From contig OZ037834.1 of NCBI GenBank assembly GCA_964035575.1, positions 2,015,598-2,079,597 on the forward strand: a stretch of DNA of 64,000 nucleotides. The letters run 5' to 3'. Origin of the DNA: Rhynchopus sp. YZ270_cl-10 (Eukaryota > Euglenozoa > Diplonemea > Diplonemida > Diplonemidae). A program made the translations under genes and the position numbers. Positions 1 to 10,537 of this stretch are shown here, piece by piece (within the stretch, counting starts at the first letter, position 1; each line of letters opens with the position of its first letter). The notes below the pieces were generated by a model. The model worked only from the letters and a program-made list of their open reading frames with translations. It made no database searches and was not told where the DNA came from.

Positions 1-2
1 TT

Positions 3-60
3 GCCTGCAATCCGCTTGATGAAGCGGCGTTTTTTTTGCACTTTCAACTTCTCTTTTTTG
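3..60 (+). repeat. Dispersed repeat A, copy 1
   Basis: Matches copies at 45969-46015 and 59234-59285. The shared order is GCCTGC, a GATGAA-type core, GCGTT, GCACTTTCAACTT, then a T-rich tail. Partial or weaker copies lie near 30340, 31363, 39216, 41005, 44643, 53862 and 58990. Confidence 0.6.
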
Positions 61-277
61 TGTATACCGTGTCTGTGTCCATTAGTCGTGTTCATGCGCA
101 TCAAAATTTACTTCACTTTATTGGCTTGGATGTGAACGGGGTTGCGAAGGTCTCTTCGTCTGGTCCCCCACACAGCCCGTAACTAGTTTTACGCAGCTCC
201 ATGTTTGTGTTCTCTCTTGAAAAAAAAAAAAAGCTTTTTTTTCTTCTTTTTTTTGATCGTGTGCAGATCTCCTTACG

Positions 278-376
278 GTATTCGTACAAATTATGAACTG
301 TAATAATGTTCGACCTTTTCAGGATTTTTTCTGGAAGTTCGACCTTTTTTTACGATAATTTTTTTTGTACGAATAC
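278..376. mobile_element. MITE with TIR GTATTCGTAC
   Basis: The ends are inverted (GTATTCGTACAAA and TTTGTACGAATAC). The interior, with TTCGACCTTTT twice, is nearly identical to 11493-11589, so it is a dispersed element about 100 bp long. I could not fix a target-site duplication. Confidence 0.6.
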
Positions 377-898
377 AGTACATTGCGTGTGTGTATTAAG
401 AACTGCATACTCCAAACTAATTTCTTTTCAACGAAGAAATAGTGGGTGTTGACTGAACAGCCCATTTCATTGGGTCTTAGTCGCACCAAAAATACAATAT
501 GGGAAAAGATAAAATACCCTGTTTCTGTGATAGCTTATTTGTGAACGTTTTCTTTTTTTAAAGCATTTGTGTATCGCAAACTCTGTTTGACTTTTCGACT
601 TTTTTTTTTTGCTCAATGTGAGGATTCCTCTCTCAAGTTTTCTTTGTTATTTTTCTTTAGGCGCGTCTTTTGTACGAACATTTTCAAAATGTTCATTTTC
701 TTTTGTTGCTGTACACCCGCTTGGGTCATCCCAACAGGTATTAACTATGATATTGTACTCGCTTCAACTCCCTTTTAAAAGATGTGCGTGCATGAGCACA
801 TGCATATACAAGTTTTCTTTTAAAACGCAGACTGCCTTGCGTCCCACAAGGTATATGTTTGGATATATTTTTTTTTTTTTGGCAGTTTTCAGTGGTAT

Positions 899-1048
899 CA
901 TGGATGTCCAAAGTACTTGAAGTATCCTTGATACGTATCTTCAAGTACTTGACTGTCATTTTGAGAGGAAAAAAAAGGGGGGGGGTCAAGTACTTCAAGT
1001 ACCATAAAAAATCCAAAAAAAGTACTTCAAGTACTTTGGACATCCATG
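899..1048. mobile_element. 150-bp MITE with 6-bp target duplication
   Basis: Long perfect terminal inverted repeats begin CATGGATGTCCAAAGTACTT and end with the reverse complement. The element is flanked on both sides by TGGTAT (893-898 and 1049-1054), the footprint of a cut-and-paste insertion. No coding capacity. Confidence 0.8.
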
Positions 1049-1761
1049 TGGTATATTATCTTCCCTTTTTTTTGTGTTCCGCCGTCTTAGCTTGCAAAAC
1101 TTTACCCCTTTTACGTTATCTTCAGCTTACCTTGTGTTAAAGATGATTCACAGTACGACGTAGGTTCATCTCACCGAGGTTCTCTTTTTTGAGCAGTGCC
1201 TTTTGTGTCTGCTGGGTTCCCCTCGGGTGAGGTGTCTGCCCTTTTTCAATCTCTTTTTTTCTTTTTTTTTGTTTTTATTGCGATTATCACCCATATCACC
1301 ACCTTTCCCCCCCACTGAAGACCATCTCTTGGCATCAAGCCTGTATCTTCACAGCGCTTTTCTGAATGTGTACCCCTTTTCATCTGGTCAAATCAGATGT
1401 TTTTTTTTCTCGCTTTAAATTGCTTTCTTTTTCTTAAATCTGATTTTTTTTGCCTTGAAATTTGGTGAAGTTTAGTCAAATCAAATTCCATCAAATTCCA
1501 AAGAAAAATGAGGTAGTGAATTGAAAGCATGAAATTTAACATTAAAGAGTTGATGATTTTGTGTTAAACTTTTATGAAGCTTATGTTTTTTAGGGAGAGG
1601 TGCACTACAAGAGGGCATATCTTAAATGGCGACGAAGGCTTAGAATCAGTTTTTTATAAACTTTTTATTGAAAGTTTTCCTTTTCTGATGTCGGCCGCTG
1701 GGTCCCAATTACCCCCCTTTTTTGTTTGCTTCAAAATTTTTCTTTTTTTTTCTTGAAGTGA

Positions 1762-1826
1762 TGTGGCTGAAACCAGCTTTGAAGAAGTCCACAAAAAGTG
1801 TACCTTTTTTGGGCTCAGCCACACCG
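1762..1826. repeat. Short hairpin repeat GTGGCTGA/TCAGCCAC
   Basis: Starts GTGGCTGAAACCAGCT and ends GGGCTCAGCCACAC, which pair. A related copy with the same order of blocks (GCTGAAACCAGCT, GTCCACAAAA, GGGCTCGGCCGCACC) is at about 57062-57150. Confidence 0.5.
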
Positions 1827-2176
1827 TAAAGTACCTACCTTTTTAATAAGATGACTATTGCCGGGAGAGACGTAACTTCGTCTCAACCCTTTTCGTTTAT
1901 TGGTGTTCTGAAAAGTACCGATATTGCCAGGTCCCTGACAAAAGGTACTTGACAGATTTTCACACCATTTTGTTTTTTTATTTTATTTTATTTTTTCTGC
2001 CTCCGCAAAGCGTCCCTTACTTCTATTTGCTCTCCTTTAAGGATCCTGTGAAGAAAAATCGTAGCTGACTATGCATATCTAGTGATAGTAGTCTATAATT
2101 AAAACAAAATTTTCTGCCTCGCATAGATACCGCTGAGCGATTACATCAAATACACAAAAAAATTGAGGACAAAAAA

Positions 2177-2268
2177 AAATGGTGTGGCTCCCCCCAACTT
2201 ACAAAATAATCACAAAAGAAGTACAAAAAAAAAATTACACTTTATTTTTGGGATGCGCCACACCATTT
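2177..2268. mobile_element. MITE-like hairpin, TIR AAATGGTGTGGC
   Basis: Perfect 12-bp terminal inverted repeats (2177-2188 and 2257-2268) enclose about 68 bases of A-rich sequence. Solo copies of the same terminal motif occur near 17330 and 38100, which supports a dispersed family. Confidence 0.5.
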
Positions 2269-3550
2269 GGAAGGGGGCAAATAGACCCGATAAAATGAGG
2301 GGGGTATGTGTGGCTGTCGTGCTACCACATGCCTTTCTGTTCTTTGATAGTATATGAGGAAATTATTTGTTCCCCTCGGAACATAGTTTCTGTGAAAGAA
2401 GGAAAAGCAGCTCCCGGCAACAGGAGCATGAACCCTCGATACCATAACTTGTTGGAAAAGATGTGAATGCACCATAGGAATGTTCATCTTTTCAATCGTT
2501 TATTTCTTTCTTTTTCTTTTTAAATTGCTAGTGTTTTACTCGGGTTTGCTATTCTTTTGCCAGCCTCCCCTTTCGGAATCGCGTGTTCTTATTTGTGTTT
2601 GAACGCTTTCCCCTCCCATTTCCCCGCCAAATTTCTTTATCAAAATTCCTGCCCCTCCGTCCACCTCCCTGCTTTTATTTTTTTTACCAAGGTACACTGT
2701 CACGAGAGGGCTTTGTATTTCAACTCTACCTTATTTATAGCGCACGTGAAAAAAACGTTTTATGGTCGTACCTGGCTTGAGTGAAATGATGTTTCTTTTA
2801 TTTCAAGAAGAGGATTGGTGCCAAAGTGTGACTGCATCTGGATCTACGAGGTGCCCTCCTTTGTTCCGCCACTTCTGCAGATGACCACGGAAAGCATGTC
2901 ACGGGAAGTGCCTAGTAGCGCGCCCATGTACGGCATCTACCATTCCAGGTTAGGTGTACAGTGTGTTCGTCCCAGAAGGCTGAATTTTAAACTCTGTTGC
3001 GTAAAGACAGTCGCTCAGTATTGAGGGCGCCACCGACAGGTAGTAACGGAGGGCCACGCCAGTCTAGTTCTGTACGCAAGTTGGCATGTGACGGACCAGC
3101 CAGTTACAACCATAAAGACGTTTTTACACTTGTGAAATAACAGTGAATGAGAACACTTTTTTGCATGAAAAAAGGACCCTCGTAACTCATATTCCCATCT
3201 TTTCGCTCGGGAAATAATGTACTAGGGAGCCTTTTTCGTGGCACCGTATTTCTTCTCTAAGAATTTTAGTTCAAAAGTTTTGAAACGCAAGAAAAACAGC
3301 ATCCCCCCCTTTTTTTGATGATCACTACTCTCCCCCTTTATCTGACGAAGGAATGTTGTACTTTTTGTCCTGAGGAAGGTGCTCCTAGTGTTGTTCAGAA
3401 AACAGCCAAGGGATGTCTTCCGTAGAGCCTGCTGGTGCTGCATGAATAGCGCCGCTTGCAGAGGTACAAATTACCCAGAGCGCAAGACACAACACCACCC
3501 ACCACGCAGATTTTACTTTATCTAAAGACACCCACTCCCTAGAACCAACG

Positions 3551-6500
3551 ATGCGGAGCATGACCCTGGCAGCTGTGCTGCTGGCAACCCTGCTTGGTGC
3601 TGCAGTGGGACAGAACGCAGATGTGGCTGCACTTGATGCTGCGATTGCAGAGGCGCATGCGGACGAGCTGTTGACAGGGCGCGAGAGCATGCTGCTGGAC
3701 GACACCTTCGCCGACACGGACACGGAGAGCGACAACGACGTTGACTCTGACGTGGACACGGAGACAGAGATGGAGATGGAGAGCACAGAGACAGAGAGAG
3801 ACGAGGATCTGCTGGTGCTTGGCTGCTCAAGCCACGGGATGCTGGAGGTGTGCGTGGAGGTGCACCCTGCACTGGAGGCAGGGATCCGCTCCTGCCTGGA
3901 GACGGGTGCGGCGGATGCGACAGAGGAGGAGGTGGCTGTGACGGGCGGGGTGAAGGGGAGGACGCCGTTTGTGCGGTCGGAGGCAGGGTCCGGGGCGCTG
4001 TCGTGCGTGGCGGGTGCTGCGGTGGTGGCGGTGGACGCGGCAGGGGAGGCAAACGTGCACAAGGAGAACCTGCTGCTGGAGGGGACGCTGATGGGGCTGT
4101 CGCTGACTGTTGTCGCAGATGATAATGGTGGGCTTGCAGTGAACTGGCATGGGACGCTGATGAGCGGGGAGATGGCGGTGGGCCGGTCGGAGGCAGTGGA
4201 CGTGGGCTTCAGTGTGAACCGCCCCTCGAACACAAGCGAGGTGGTGACGGAGGTCTACTTGGACATCTCGGACCTGGCGGACGGGCTGCTGGACCTGCCT
4301 TCGCGTCTGTCGTTCTCGCAGGAGGGCCTGCCCTTCTTTGAGGGAGGTGCACTCGACGTTGCGGAGTCGTGCCCCTTTGACGCTGTGGTGGTGGCGGGTG
4401 CGGACCTGGGGGTGGCGGTGCCGGGTGTGGAGGCGGCGCTGGTGCTGACGAAGGCGCAGTTTGACCTGTGTGCGTTTCTGTCTGACGCGGACAAGAAGAC
4501 GCCGTTCCTGACTGTGGCGGCCGGGATGTCAGGCCCCATGGAGGTGAACGGGGTGCCGGTTGAGGGGCTGACGGCGGCGCTGTCTGCGGCACAGGATGCG
4601 GACGTTGCGGGTGCCGTGGCGTGGACTGGGTCTGTTGCCGGGACGGTGCAGGTGTTCGGCGGGTCTGTGGTGTCGGCGGCAGAGGCGCAGTTCACAAGCG
4701 AGGGGATGTCGGCGTTGTCTGTCGCTGTGGACATGGAGACGGGGGGTCTGCACCTGGTAGGGGATGTGCAGTACGTATCGGGCGGATGCAGCAGTGCGAA
4801 CCGTGGGGCTGTGTCGCTGTCAATCCCGTCGGTAGGAGGCTTCGCAGGGAACGGGACGCTTGTGCAGAAGGACGGGTGTGTGGGGGTGGGGACAACAGAG
4901 CCGCAGCCGCTGTGGGTGGTGGATGTGGAGCTTGCAGCGGACGCAGGTGCGCTGGAGGTGGCGGGTGTGTCTCTGGTGGGTGCGTCTGCGCACCTTGAGT
5001 CGTGGCCTGCTGCCCCTGCTGCTGTGGCGATGCCGCCGAGGTGGTCGGGCACTGTGTCTGGGACGGTTGCGCTTGGCTCCGGGAGCACAGGGACGGCCGA
5101 GGTCACAGTGGACGGGGTGGTCGGGCTGATCAGCGTTGCTGTGCAGGGTGCTGTGAGCGTCGGCCCTGTGCGTGGTGCGGTGTCCCTTGAGGTGTCTGAC
5201 GGGGTGATGCGTGGTAACGGGTCCTTTGTGTTTGGTGCAGATGCAGATGCTGTGCCGCTGGTGCCGACCTTCTCCGCAGCTGTGGTGCACGTGAGCACGT
5301 ACCGCCCCGAGAACGCGCACATGCCTGTGTGGGACGTGCGTGGGTCGCTATCGTCGCTGTCGGTGCACGGGTTCATGCTGGACTCTGTGTCTGTGGTGCT
5401 GTCGGCGGCCTTCGTGAACCCCGAGAAGGCGGGGGACGTGCCGGAGCTGGCGTGGAATGGGTCTGTGGCCGGGGCCGGGTCGCTGGAGGGGACGTCTGTG
5501 GCGCTGGCGGCTGCTGTGGAGGAGGGGGGGTTTGGGTCGCTGGTTGGGGCGGTTGTGGTTGAGGGTGAGGGCCTGGTGTTCAACGGGTCGATTGAGATCA
5601 CTGCAGACAACGCGCGTGACGAGTTTGCGCTGCTTGCCGGGGAGGGGGAGCTTGTGCTGACGGCGACGTCGCACACGTTCATGGCGTCGCTGCTGTACAA
5701 CAAGTCTGCGCGTGCTGCGGGGGATGTGCGGTATGCTGTGACTGGGACGGCAGCGGGGGCACTGCAGCTGGACGGATTGGAGCTGGCTGCGGCGTCGTTT
5801 GAGGCGACTGGTGTGGTGTCTGGGTCTGGGTCTGCGCTGACGTGGAGCGGACACCTTGCAGCAACGGGACACCTGTTTGGGGGGTCGTCGAGCGTGCAGG
5901 TGGTGTTTGCGGAGGGGGAGCTGCAGGCAGCGGAGGTGCACACAATGTTCATGACGCCGAACGGGATGCTGCAGGCAGCAGTGGACTTTGTGTATGTGAA
6001 CAGCTGCACAGAGGCGTCGCGTGGGCACGGGTCTGCAAAGGTGCGCCTGCCGGGGACGGCAGACCTGACAGTTGTGACGGACGTGGCGTACCACCCGTGC
6101 AGCGGGGCGATGGAGCTGACCGGGACGTACGACGGTCGCTGGGACGGGCCCGGCGCACAGCTGGAGGCGGTGTCTGTGTGGCTGCACACGGGTGGGCACG
6201 GCGGGGCGGCGATGCTGAGCACGCGGACGTGGGTGGGGACGATGAACGCAACGACGGCGGCGGGGCTGTCGGTGTCTGTGGAGTTCAACAGCAGCAACCC
6301 TGGGGCTGTGGTGTCGACGCTGGAGTACGAGGACAGCCACGTGCGTGTGACGGCGACGGTGGACGGGACGGACTGCACTGGAGAGGGGCTGCTGATTGTG
6401 AAGGACCTGCCGCACAACATCCCTGCGATGGAGCTGGGCGTGTCGCTGACAAAGGCCTGCGGGGCGGATGCAGACCAGTCGTGGCGTGTGGAAGGATCGC

Positions 6501-8983
6501 TGGCGGACGTGCGGATCCCGTTCTACGGGAAGACGCTGATGATCTCGTCGGCGACTGTGGAGGTGACGTCGTCTGCAAGCGGGGCGAAGACGGTGTCGGT
6601 GCAGGGTGCGTTCCTCAAGGACTTTGAGCTGGACCTGTCGTTCCCACTGCCGCTGCGTGCGGAGGACGTGGGCCTGCGCGGGGCTGTGCGTGCCGGTGCG
6701 GCCATGACGCCGGACGGGTTTGCGACTGCGTGGCAGGGGTCCGGGTCGGCGTCGCCGCTTGCAGACTCACTCGGGGCTGCGGCACCGGGGATGGTGAAGG
6801 GGCTGAAGGGTCTGGCACTGTCGTCGGCGGAGGTGGTGGTGGACTTTGGGGGCACGGCATCGCTGACGGCGACCGGGACGGCGTTTGGGCTGGACTTTGC
6901 GGTGGCAGTGTCTGTGGTGAAGACAGGGACGGTGTGGAACTACGCAATGGCGTTCACGGCGGACGAGCCTGGGAGCGTGTCTCTGTCTGGGTCTGAGAGC
7001 GAGGACCTGCCTGTGTCTGTGCGGCAGATGATGAAGTCCCTGTCGCCGTCGTGGGTGCGGTTCTCGCTGGCGAAGGCGGCGCTGGTGGTGCAGGGAGTGT
7101 CGCTGCGCCGTGGGCTGTCGCTTGCGGCCTTCCTGGGTGAGGACAACGGGCCGCTGAAGGCGATGGTGGCTGCGTGCCCGTCTGGGCTGGAGGAGCAGGT
7201 GGCGGCTGCAGGTGGCGGCGGTGCGGGTGTGACGGTTGTAGCGGACATTGTGTCGGAGGCGGAGATGACGGTGTTTGTGATGCTGGCCGGGCAGGTGGCG
7301 GTGGGGGACAGGGCCGTGCTGCGCGAGGTGGCGCTGGCGTTTGTGGTGAAGACCGGGGTGCCTGAGATGGGGTTCAAGGTGGTGCTGGACTTCACTGTCG
7401 GGGGCGGGGCGGATGCGCAGACCTTCAGTGCAGGCGGGTTCATCGGGCTGTCTGCGGCAGGGTCGCTGTCGGTGGCGCTGTCAGTGGAATCGGACACGCC
7501 GTGGGTGAGGCCGTTCGGGGTGGCGGGGGTGAAGGTGCTGTTCCCGCTCGGAGTGAAGATGACCATCACACCTGCCCTGCTGCCGTCGCAGTTTGCGCTG
7601 ATTGGGGGCCTGCAGATCGGGGGTGCGTCTGGGACGGTTGCGGTCGGAGTGGACCTGCAGGACTTCTCGAAGTGTGCGCTGACAGCAGAGGTGGAGAAGT
7701 TCAACCTGAAGGGGATCGTTACGGACGTTGTGCAGTGTAATGACTGCCTCGGGCGTGTGGCGAGTGTGCTGAGCGACGTGTCTGTCGAGCATTTTGCGGT
7801 TTCGTTCAACCCGGACCCAGTGAAGGCCGTGGCCATCACGATTGCGGACGTGTCTGTGACGGTCCCTGCAGGGGTGTCGATCGAGGTGGAGGACCTGCGC
7901 CTGTGGGGTGTGGTGCACGTGGTGTCTGCGCACTTTGCTGCGTCGGAGGGGGCGCTTGAGATTGCGATGCTTGCGGAGCCGGTGGAGTGGGGCCCGGTCT
8001 CGATCACCAGTGTGGACGGGAAGTCGGGGCCGACGTTTGAGGTGGCGCTGACGTCGAAGCAGCAGGAGGTGCGCATTGACGGGCGGGCAGTGGTGCTGGG
8101 GCAGAGTGTGGCGCTGCTGCTGGAGCTGTCGGACGCACGCAAGTACGGGCACCTGGCGCTGTCGCTCGGGTCTGGGCTGTCTGTTGACGTGGAGCTGGAG
8201 GCTGTGGGCACACCCGGGAAGCGCGGGTTCTCGAACACGCTGACGGGGACGGTGAAGTCCGACATCGTGCGGCAGGCGGCGGAGCGTGCGACGAGCTTCC
8301 TGCTGGAGCTTGGGACGAAGGCGACGTCTGCCCTGCGGTCTGCGGGGGGCAAGGTGTCGTCTGCGCAGCGCAAGGTGCGGTCTGCCACGAAGAAGCTGAA
8401 GAAGGTGCAGTACAAGGCTCTGAAGAAGATCAGCTCGGCGAAGAGCACTGTCAACAAGTGGAAGAAGAGCCTCGACAAGAAGAAGAAGTCGTGCAAATCG
8501 AAGGAGAAGACCTGCAAGAGGAAGTGGTGGAAGTGCGGGGCTGTGCCTAAATGCTGGATCGGGTACGGGACGGTCAAGGTTGCGTACTACGCTGCAAAGA
8601 AGGTGCTGAGCGTGGCCGAGCGTGCAGTCAAGGCTGGGATCAGCGTGGCGAAGAAGGCTGTGAAGGCTGCAGACAAGGTGCTGGGTGCGGCAAAGGCTGT
8701 CCTGCGGGCTGCGTCTGCTGTCGTGAAGGCGTTCAAGAGCATTGCACGCGCTGTGGGTGGCGCACTCAAGGACGCCCTCCGCATCCACTCCCTTGTCTTC
8801 TCAAGCGATCTCTCCAACTCGGACACGGCTGTGTCGGTGAAGGCAGACATGACGGTTGTGGGCCACCGCTTCAACTTTGCCTTCAAGACCAACGTCAACT
8901 ACGAGAAGTTTGTGTCGAACATTTACAACGAGTTCAGACACCACATGAGGCAGAGGTTTGGGAAGCTCATCAAGGCACTGTGA
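3551..8983 (+). CDS. Giant secreted protein, 1810 aa, unknown function
   Basis: I do not recognise a family. The product starts with a clear signal peptide (MRSMTLAAVLLATLLGAAVG, then QNADV), so it should enter the secretory pathway. Residues about 45-90 are strongly acidic (D/E/T runs). Residues about 95-1560 are Gly/Val/Ala/Ser-rich with alternating hydrophobic residues, suggesting stacked beta-strand repeats. One repeat type recurs, with a VFGGS or LFGGS start, a strand-rich core and a paired-Cys region near residues 370-440 and 775-860. Residues about 1590-1760 switch sharply to Lys/Ala-rich helix with a short Cys cluster (KSKEKTCKRKWWKC), then a short C-terminal domain. The gene is one exon and far more GC-rich than its flanks (very heavy use of G- and C-ending codons), which also produces long meaningless antisense ORFs. 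Surface coat or extracellular-matrix role is inference. ATG at 3551 is chosen because the signal peptide begins there. Confidence 0.85.
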   Translation: MRSMTLAAVLLATLLGAAVGQNADVAALDAAIAEAHADELLTGRESMLLDDTFADTDTESDNDVDSDVDTETEMEMESTETERDEDLLVLGCSSHGMLEVCVEVHPALEAGIRSCLETGAADATEEEVAVTGGVKGRTPFVRSEAGSGALSCVAGAAVVAVDAAGEANVHKENLLLEGTLMGLSLTVVADDNGGLAVNWHGTLMSGEMAVGRSEAVDVGFSVNRPSNTSEVVTEVYLDISDLADGLLDLPSRLSFSQEGLPFFEGGALDVAESCPFDAVVVAGADLGVAVPGVEAALVLTKAQFDLCAFLSDADKKTPFLTVAAGMSGPMEVNGVPVEGLTAALSAAQDADVAGAVAWTGSVAGTVQVFGGSVVSAAEAQFTSEGMSALSVAVDMETGGLHLVGDVQYVSGGCSSANRGAVSLSIPSVGGFAGNGTLVQKDGCVGVGTTEPQPLWVVDVELAADAGALEVAGVSLVGASAHLESWPAAPAAVAMPPRWSGTVSGTVALGSGSTGTAEVTVDGVVGLISVAVQGAVSVGPVRGAVSLEVSDGVMRGNGSFVFGADADAVPLVPTFSAAVVHVSTYRPENAHMPVWDVRGSLSSLSVHGFMLDSVSVVLSAAFVNPEKAGDVPELAWNGSVAGAGSLEGTSVALAAAVEEGGFGSLVGAVVVEGEGLVFNGSIEITADNARDEFALLAGEGELVLTATSHTFMASLLYNKSARAAGDVRYAVTGTAAGALQLDGLELAAASFEATGVVSGSGSALTWSGHLAATGHLFGGSSSVQVVFAEGELQAAEVHTMFMTPNGMLQAAVDFVYVNSCTEASRGHGSAKVRLPGTADLTVVTDVAYHPCSGAMELTGTYDGRWDGPGAQLEAVSVWLHTGGHGGAAMLSTRTWVGTMNATTAAGLSVSVEFNSSNPGAVVSTLEYEDSHVRVTATVDGTDCTGEGLLIVKDLPHNIPAMELGVSLTKACGADADQSWRVEGSLADVRIPFYGKTLMISSATVEVTSSASGAKTVSVQGAFLKDFELDLSFPLPLRAEDVGLRGAVRAGAAMTPDGFATAWQGSGSASPLADSLGAAAPGMVKGLKGLALSSAEVVVDFGGTASLTATGTAFGLDFAVAVSVVKTGTVWNYAMAFTADEPGSVSLSGSESEDLPVSVRQMMKSLSPSWVRFSLAKAALVVQGVSLRRGLSLAAFLGEDNGPLKAMVAACPSGLEEQVAAAGGGGAGVTVVADIVSEAEMTVFVMLAGQVAVGDRAVLREVALAFVVKTGVPEMGFKVVLDFTVGGGADAQTFSAGGFIGLSAAGSLSVALSVESDTPWVRPFGVAGVKVLFPLGVKMTITPALLPSQFALIGGLQIGGASGTVAVGVDLQDFSKCALTAEVEKFNLKGIVTDVVQCNDCLGRVASVLSDVSVEHFAVSFNPDPVKAVAITIADVSVTVPAGVSIEVEDLRLWGVVHVVSAHFAASEGALEIAMLAEPVEWGPVSITSVDGKSGPTFEVALTSKQQEVRIDGRAVVLGQSVALLLELSDARKYGHLALSLGSGLSVDVELEAVGTPGKRGFSNTLTGTVKSDIVRQAAERATSFLLELGTKATSALRSAGGKVSSAQRKVRSATKKLKKVQYKALKKISSAKSTVNKWKKSLDKKKKSCKSKEKTCKRKWWKCGAVPKCWIGYGTVKVAYYAAKKVLSVAERAVKAGISVAKKAVKAADKVLGAAKAVLRAASAVVKAFKSIARAVGGALKDALRIHSLVFSSDLSNSDTAVSVKADMTVVGHRFNFAFKTNVNYEKFVSNIYNEFRHHMRQRFGKLIKAL

Positions 8984-9940
8984 GTGTGCGAATGTGAGGA
9001 TGTTTTGTTCTAAATGATTGTGTATTGCATATTGTTACAACTGACGGATGTGTGGGTTGTGTTTTTAAAGGGCCTTCAAAGGGCTCATCTGTTACGCTAT
9101 ACTTTTGCGGGGCTGTATTCTCCCCAAATGTGCTGTTCTGTATTTTTATTCATTTTTTCTTGATGAGTGTGTCTCCATCTATTGATGTGTGGTGCATTCA
9201 TCCATCGAACTTTTTACCTTCATTCTTGGAAATGTGTACGACGTAGCGAAAGAGCGGCACATGCATCTTCCAAGTTTTGATTATATTCCTTCGTTTATCA
9301 GTGTGATCTAGAACAAAAAGGGGCAGTCTCACTGCACCCAGGGGATGTGCCTTTAACTTAACCGTGCCTCCAAGGAATCGAAACCAACCGTTCCGCCTCT
9401 ACCTCCATGCTTGATGCTGGGTAGGGCAGGCGGGGCAGGAGGTTTCTATTCTATTTTTCTATTCTTTTAAGGTGATAAGCAAGAGGCTTAGGGTTCATCT
9501 TATAAAATTTTTCTTTTTGGTATGGCAAGACCGTGTGTGGTTTTACGAGATGGCTGTATGGTGTCTTTTGTGCGTGCTCTGGTGGCCGTTCATGTACACA
9601 CCGTTTACACCTTTTTTGTTCCCTTTTGTTCTAAATTCAGATTGATTCTTGCTCTTTTGTTCTTCTTCTTGTCAGTATTCATTGCTCCCTTCGGAGGACT
9701 GCGTGAGGCGAGCCACACCAGAAAGACCAACCACTGTGGTTCTCCCAGCCCTTCTCGAAGCAGATTCCCCGAATACCTACTCATGCCCCCCCCCTTTCAG
9801 ATCCCGAAGACCTTTGCCTCCTGATGGCTACGTTTTCCGAAGCGCTCTCGCCCCCCCTCGGGAATGAGTGTTGCGGTGAAAAATACGAAGCTTACCACAG
9901 TACTGAGGTCTTTGCCCTGATTTGTGTGTGGGGGGGGTCC
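8984..9940. other. Intergenic, no gene seen
   Basis: 3' flank of the giant-protein gene. It contains a repeat-B copy at 9471-9520 and C-rich tracts, and ends in the GGGGGTCC target duplication of the hAT element. Short ORFs here lack coding character. Confidence 0.6.
9471..9520 (+). repeat. Dispersed repeat B, copy 1
   Basis: Shares AGGTGA(C)TAAGC, GAGGCTTAGG, TTCATCTTATAAA and a T-rich tail with copies at 21671, 38131 and 56480. This copy lacks one base of the GGTGACTAAGC start. Confidence 0.6.
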
Positions 9941-10169
9941 CAGTGTTCCTAATTTTGCGTTTAAAACGTTTAAAACGTTTTAAACGTTTTAAATTATTTA
10001 AAACGCGTTTTAAACGTTTTAAACGTTTTAAACTCGAATAAAAAACGGGTGACAGTTCTGCACAAAAAAACGTAAAAAATGTGGGGGGAATTTTTTGAAT
10101 TTTTTTTTCTGTATCAAAAATCATAGTTTTGGTGCATCTGGGGTCAATTTAGCCTGGTTTTTCTTGGTT

Positions 10170-10534
10170 TCTCCTGCTAACTTGTTTCCTGTACGGTACC
10201 CTAATGAGTGCGCCAAAACCTGGCTGATCAAGCGCTTGGTGCCAGCATTTGATGTGTCAAAAATTCCCAGCGGGTTCCAGATGGGTAACAGGGTACTTAA
10301 GGCTGAGTATGACAGGGTCATGGTTCCTGTGAGAGCAGCCCTAGCAAAGAGCCTGCACATCTCGGTATACGTTGATGGCTGGAAGGCGCACAACGACGAG
10401 AAGGTGTTCACCCTTGTCGCGAGGGTGCGGATGCCCGCCCTGTAAGCACAAAAGTTTTGGAGGAGGACTTGCACAATGCGGAGGAGATCTGCACGCACCT
10501 GCATGAGAAAAAGATAAGTTGAGTGGGCTAGTGT
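10170..10534 (+). pseudogene. Broken hAT transposase fragment
   Basis: Frame ending at 10445 reads FDVSKIPSGFQMGNRVL, then ISVYVDGWKAHNDEKVFTLV, which resembles the hAT transposase core around its first catalytic Asp (DGW followed by a strand). After the stop at 10443-10445 the similarity-like sequence continues in other frames: VLEEDLHNAEEICTHL ending at a TGA, then GLVCDGDT around 10528-10550, the place where the second catalytic Asp region is expected. At least two frameshifts or stops are therefore present. There is no ATG at the upstream end. The insertion domain and catalytic Glu were not found. Confidence 0.6.
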
Positions 10535-10537
10535 GTG

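Larger units (their letters stand above)
1..3550. other. Gene-free stretch with MITE-like hairpins
   Basis: No ORF here has coding character. The stretch is T-rich and contains a repeat-A copy at its start, a MITE at 278-376, a MITE with target duplication at 899-1048, a short hairpin repeat at 1762-1826 that recurs near 57062-57150, and a hairpin at 2177-2268. The last 500 bases before 3551 are presumably the 5' flank of the giant-protein gene. I saw no obvious pyrimidine tract with AG close to that start. Confidence 0.6.

Noticed and set aside
4255-6420. 721-codon antisense ORF in the giant-protein gene (also 6940-8577 and others)
   Set aside because: GC-rich codon bias on the + strand removes stops on the other strand; translations are Ser/Thr/Pro or Arg/His-rich with no domain, while the + strand has signal peptide and structured repeats.
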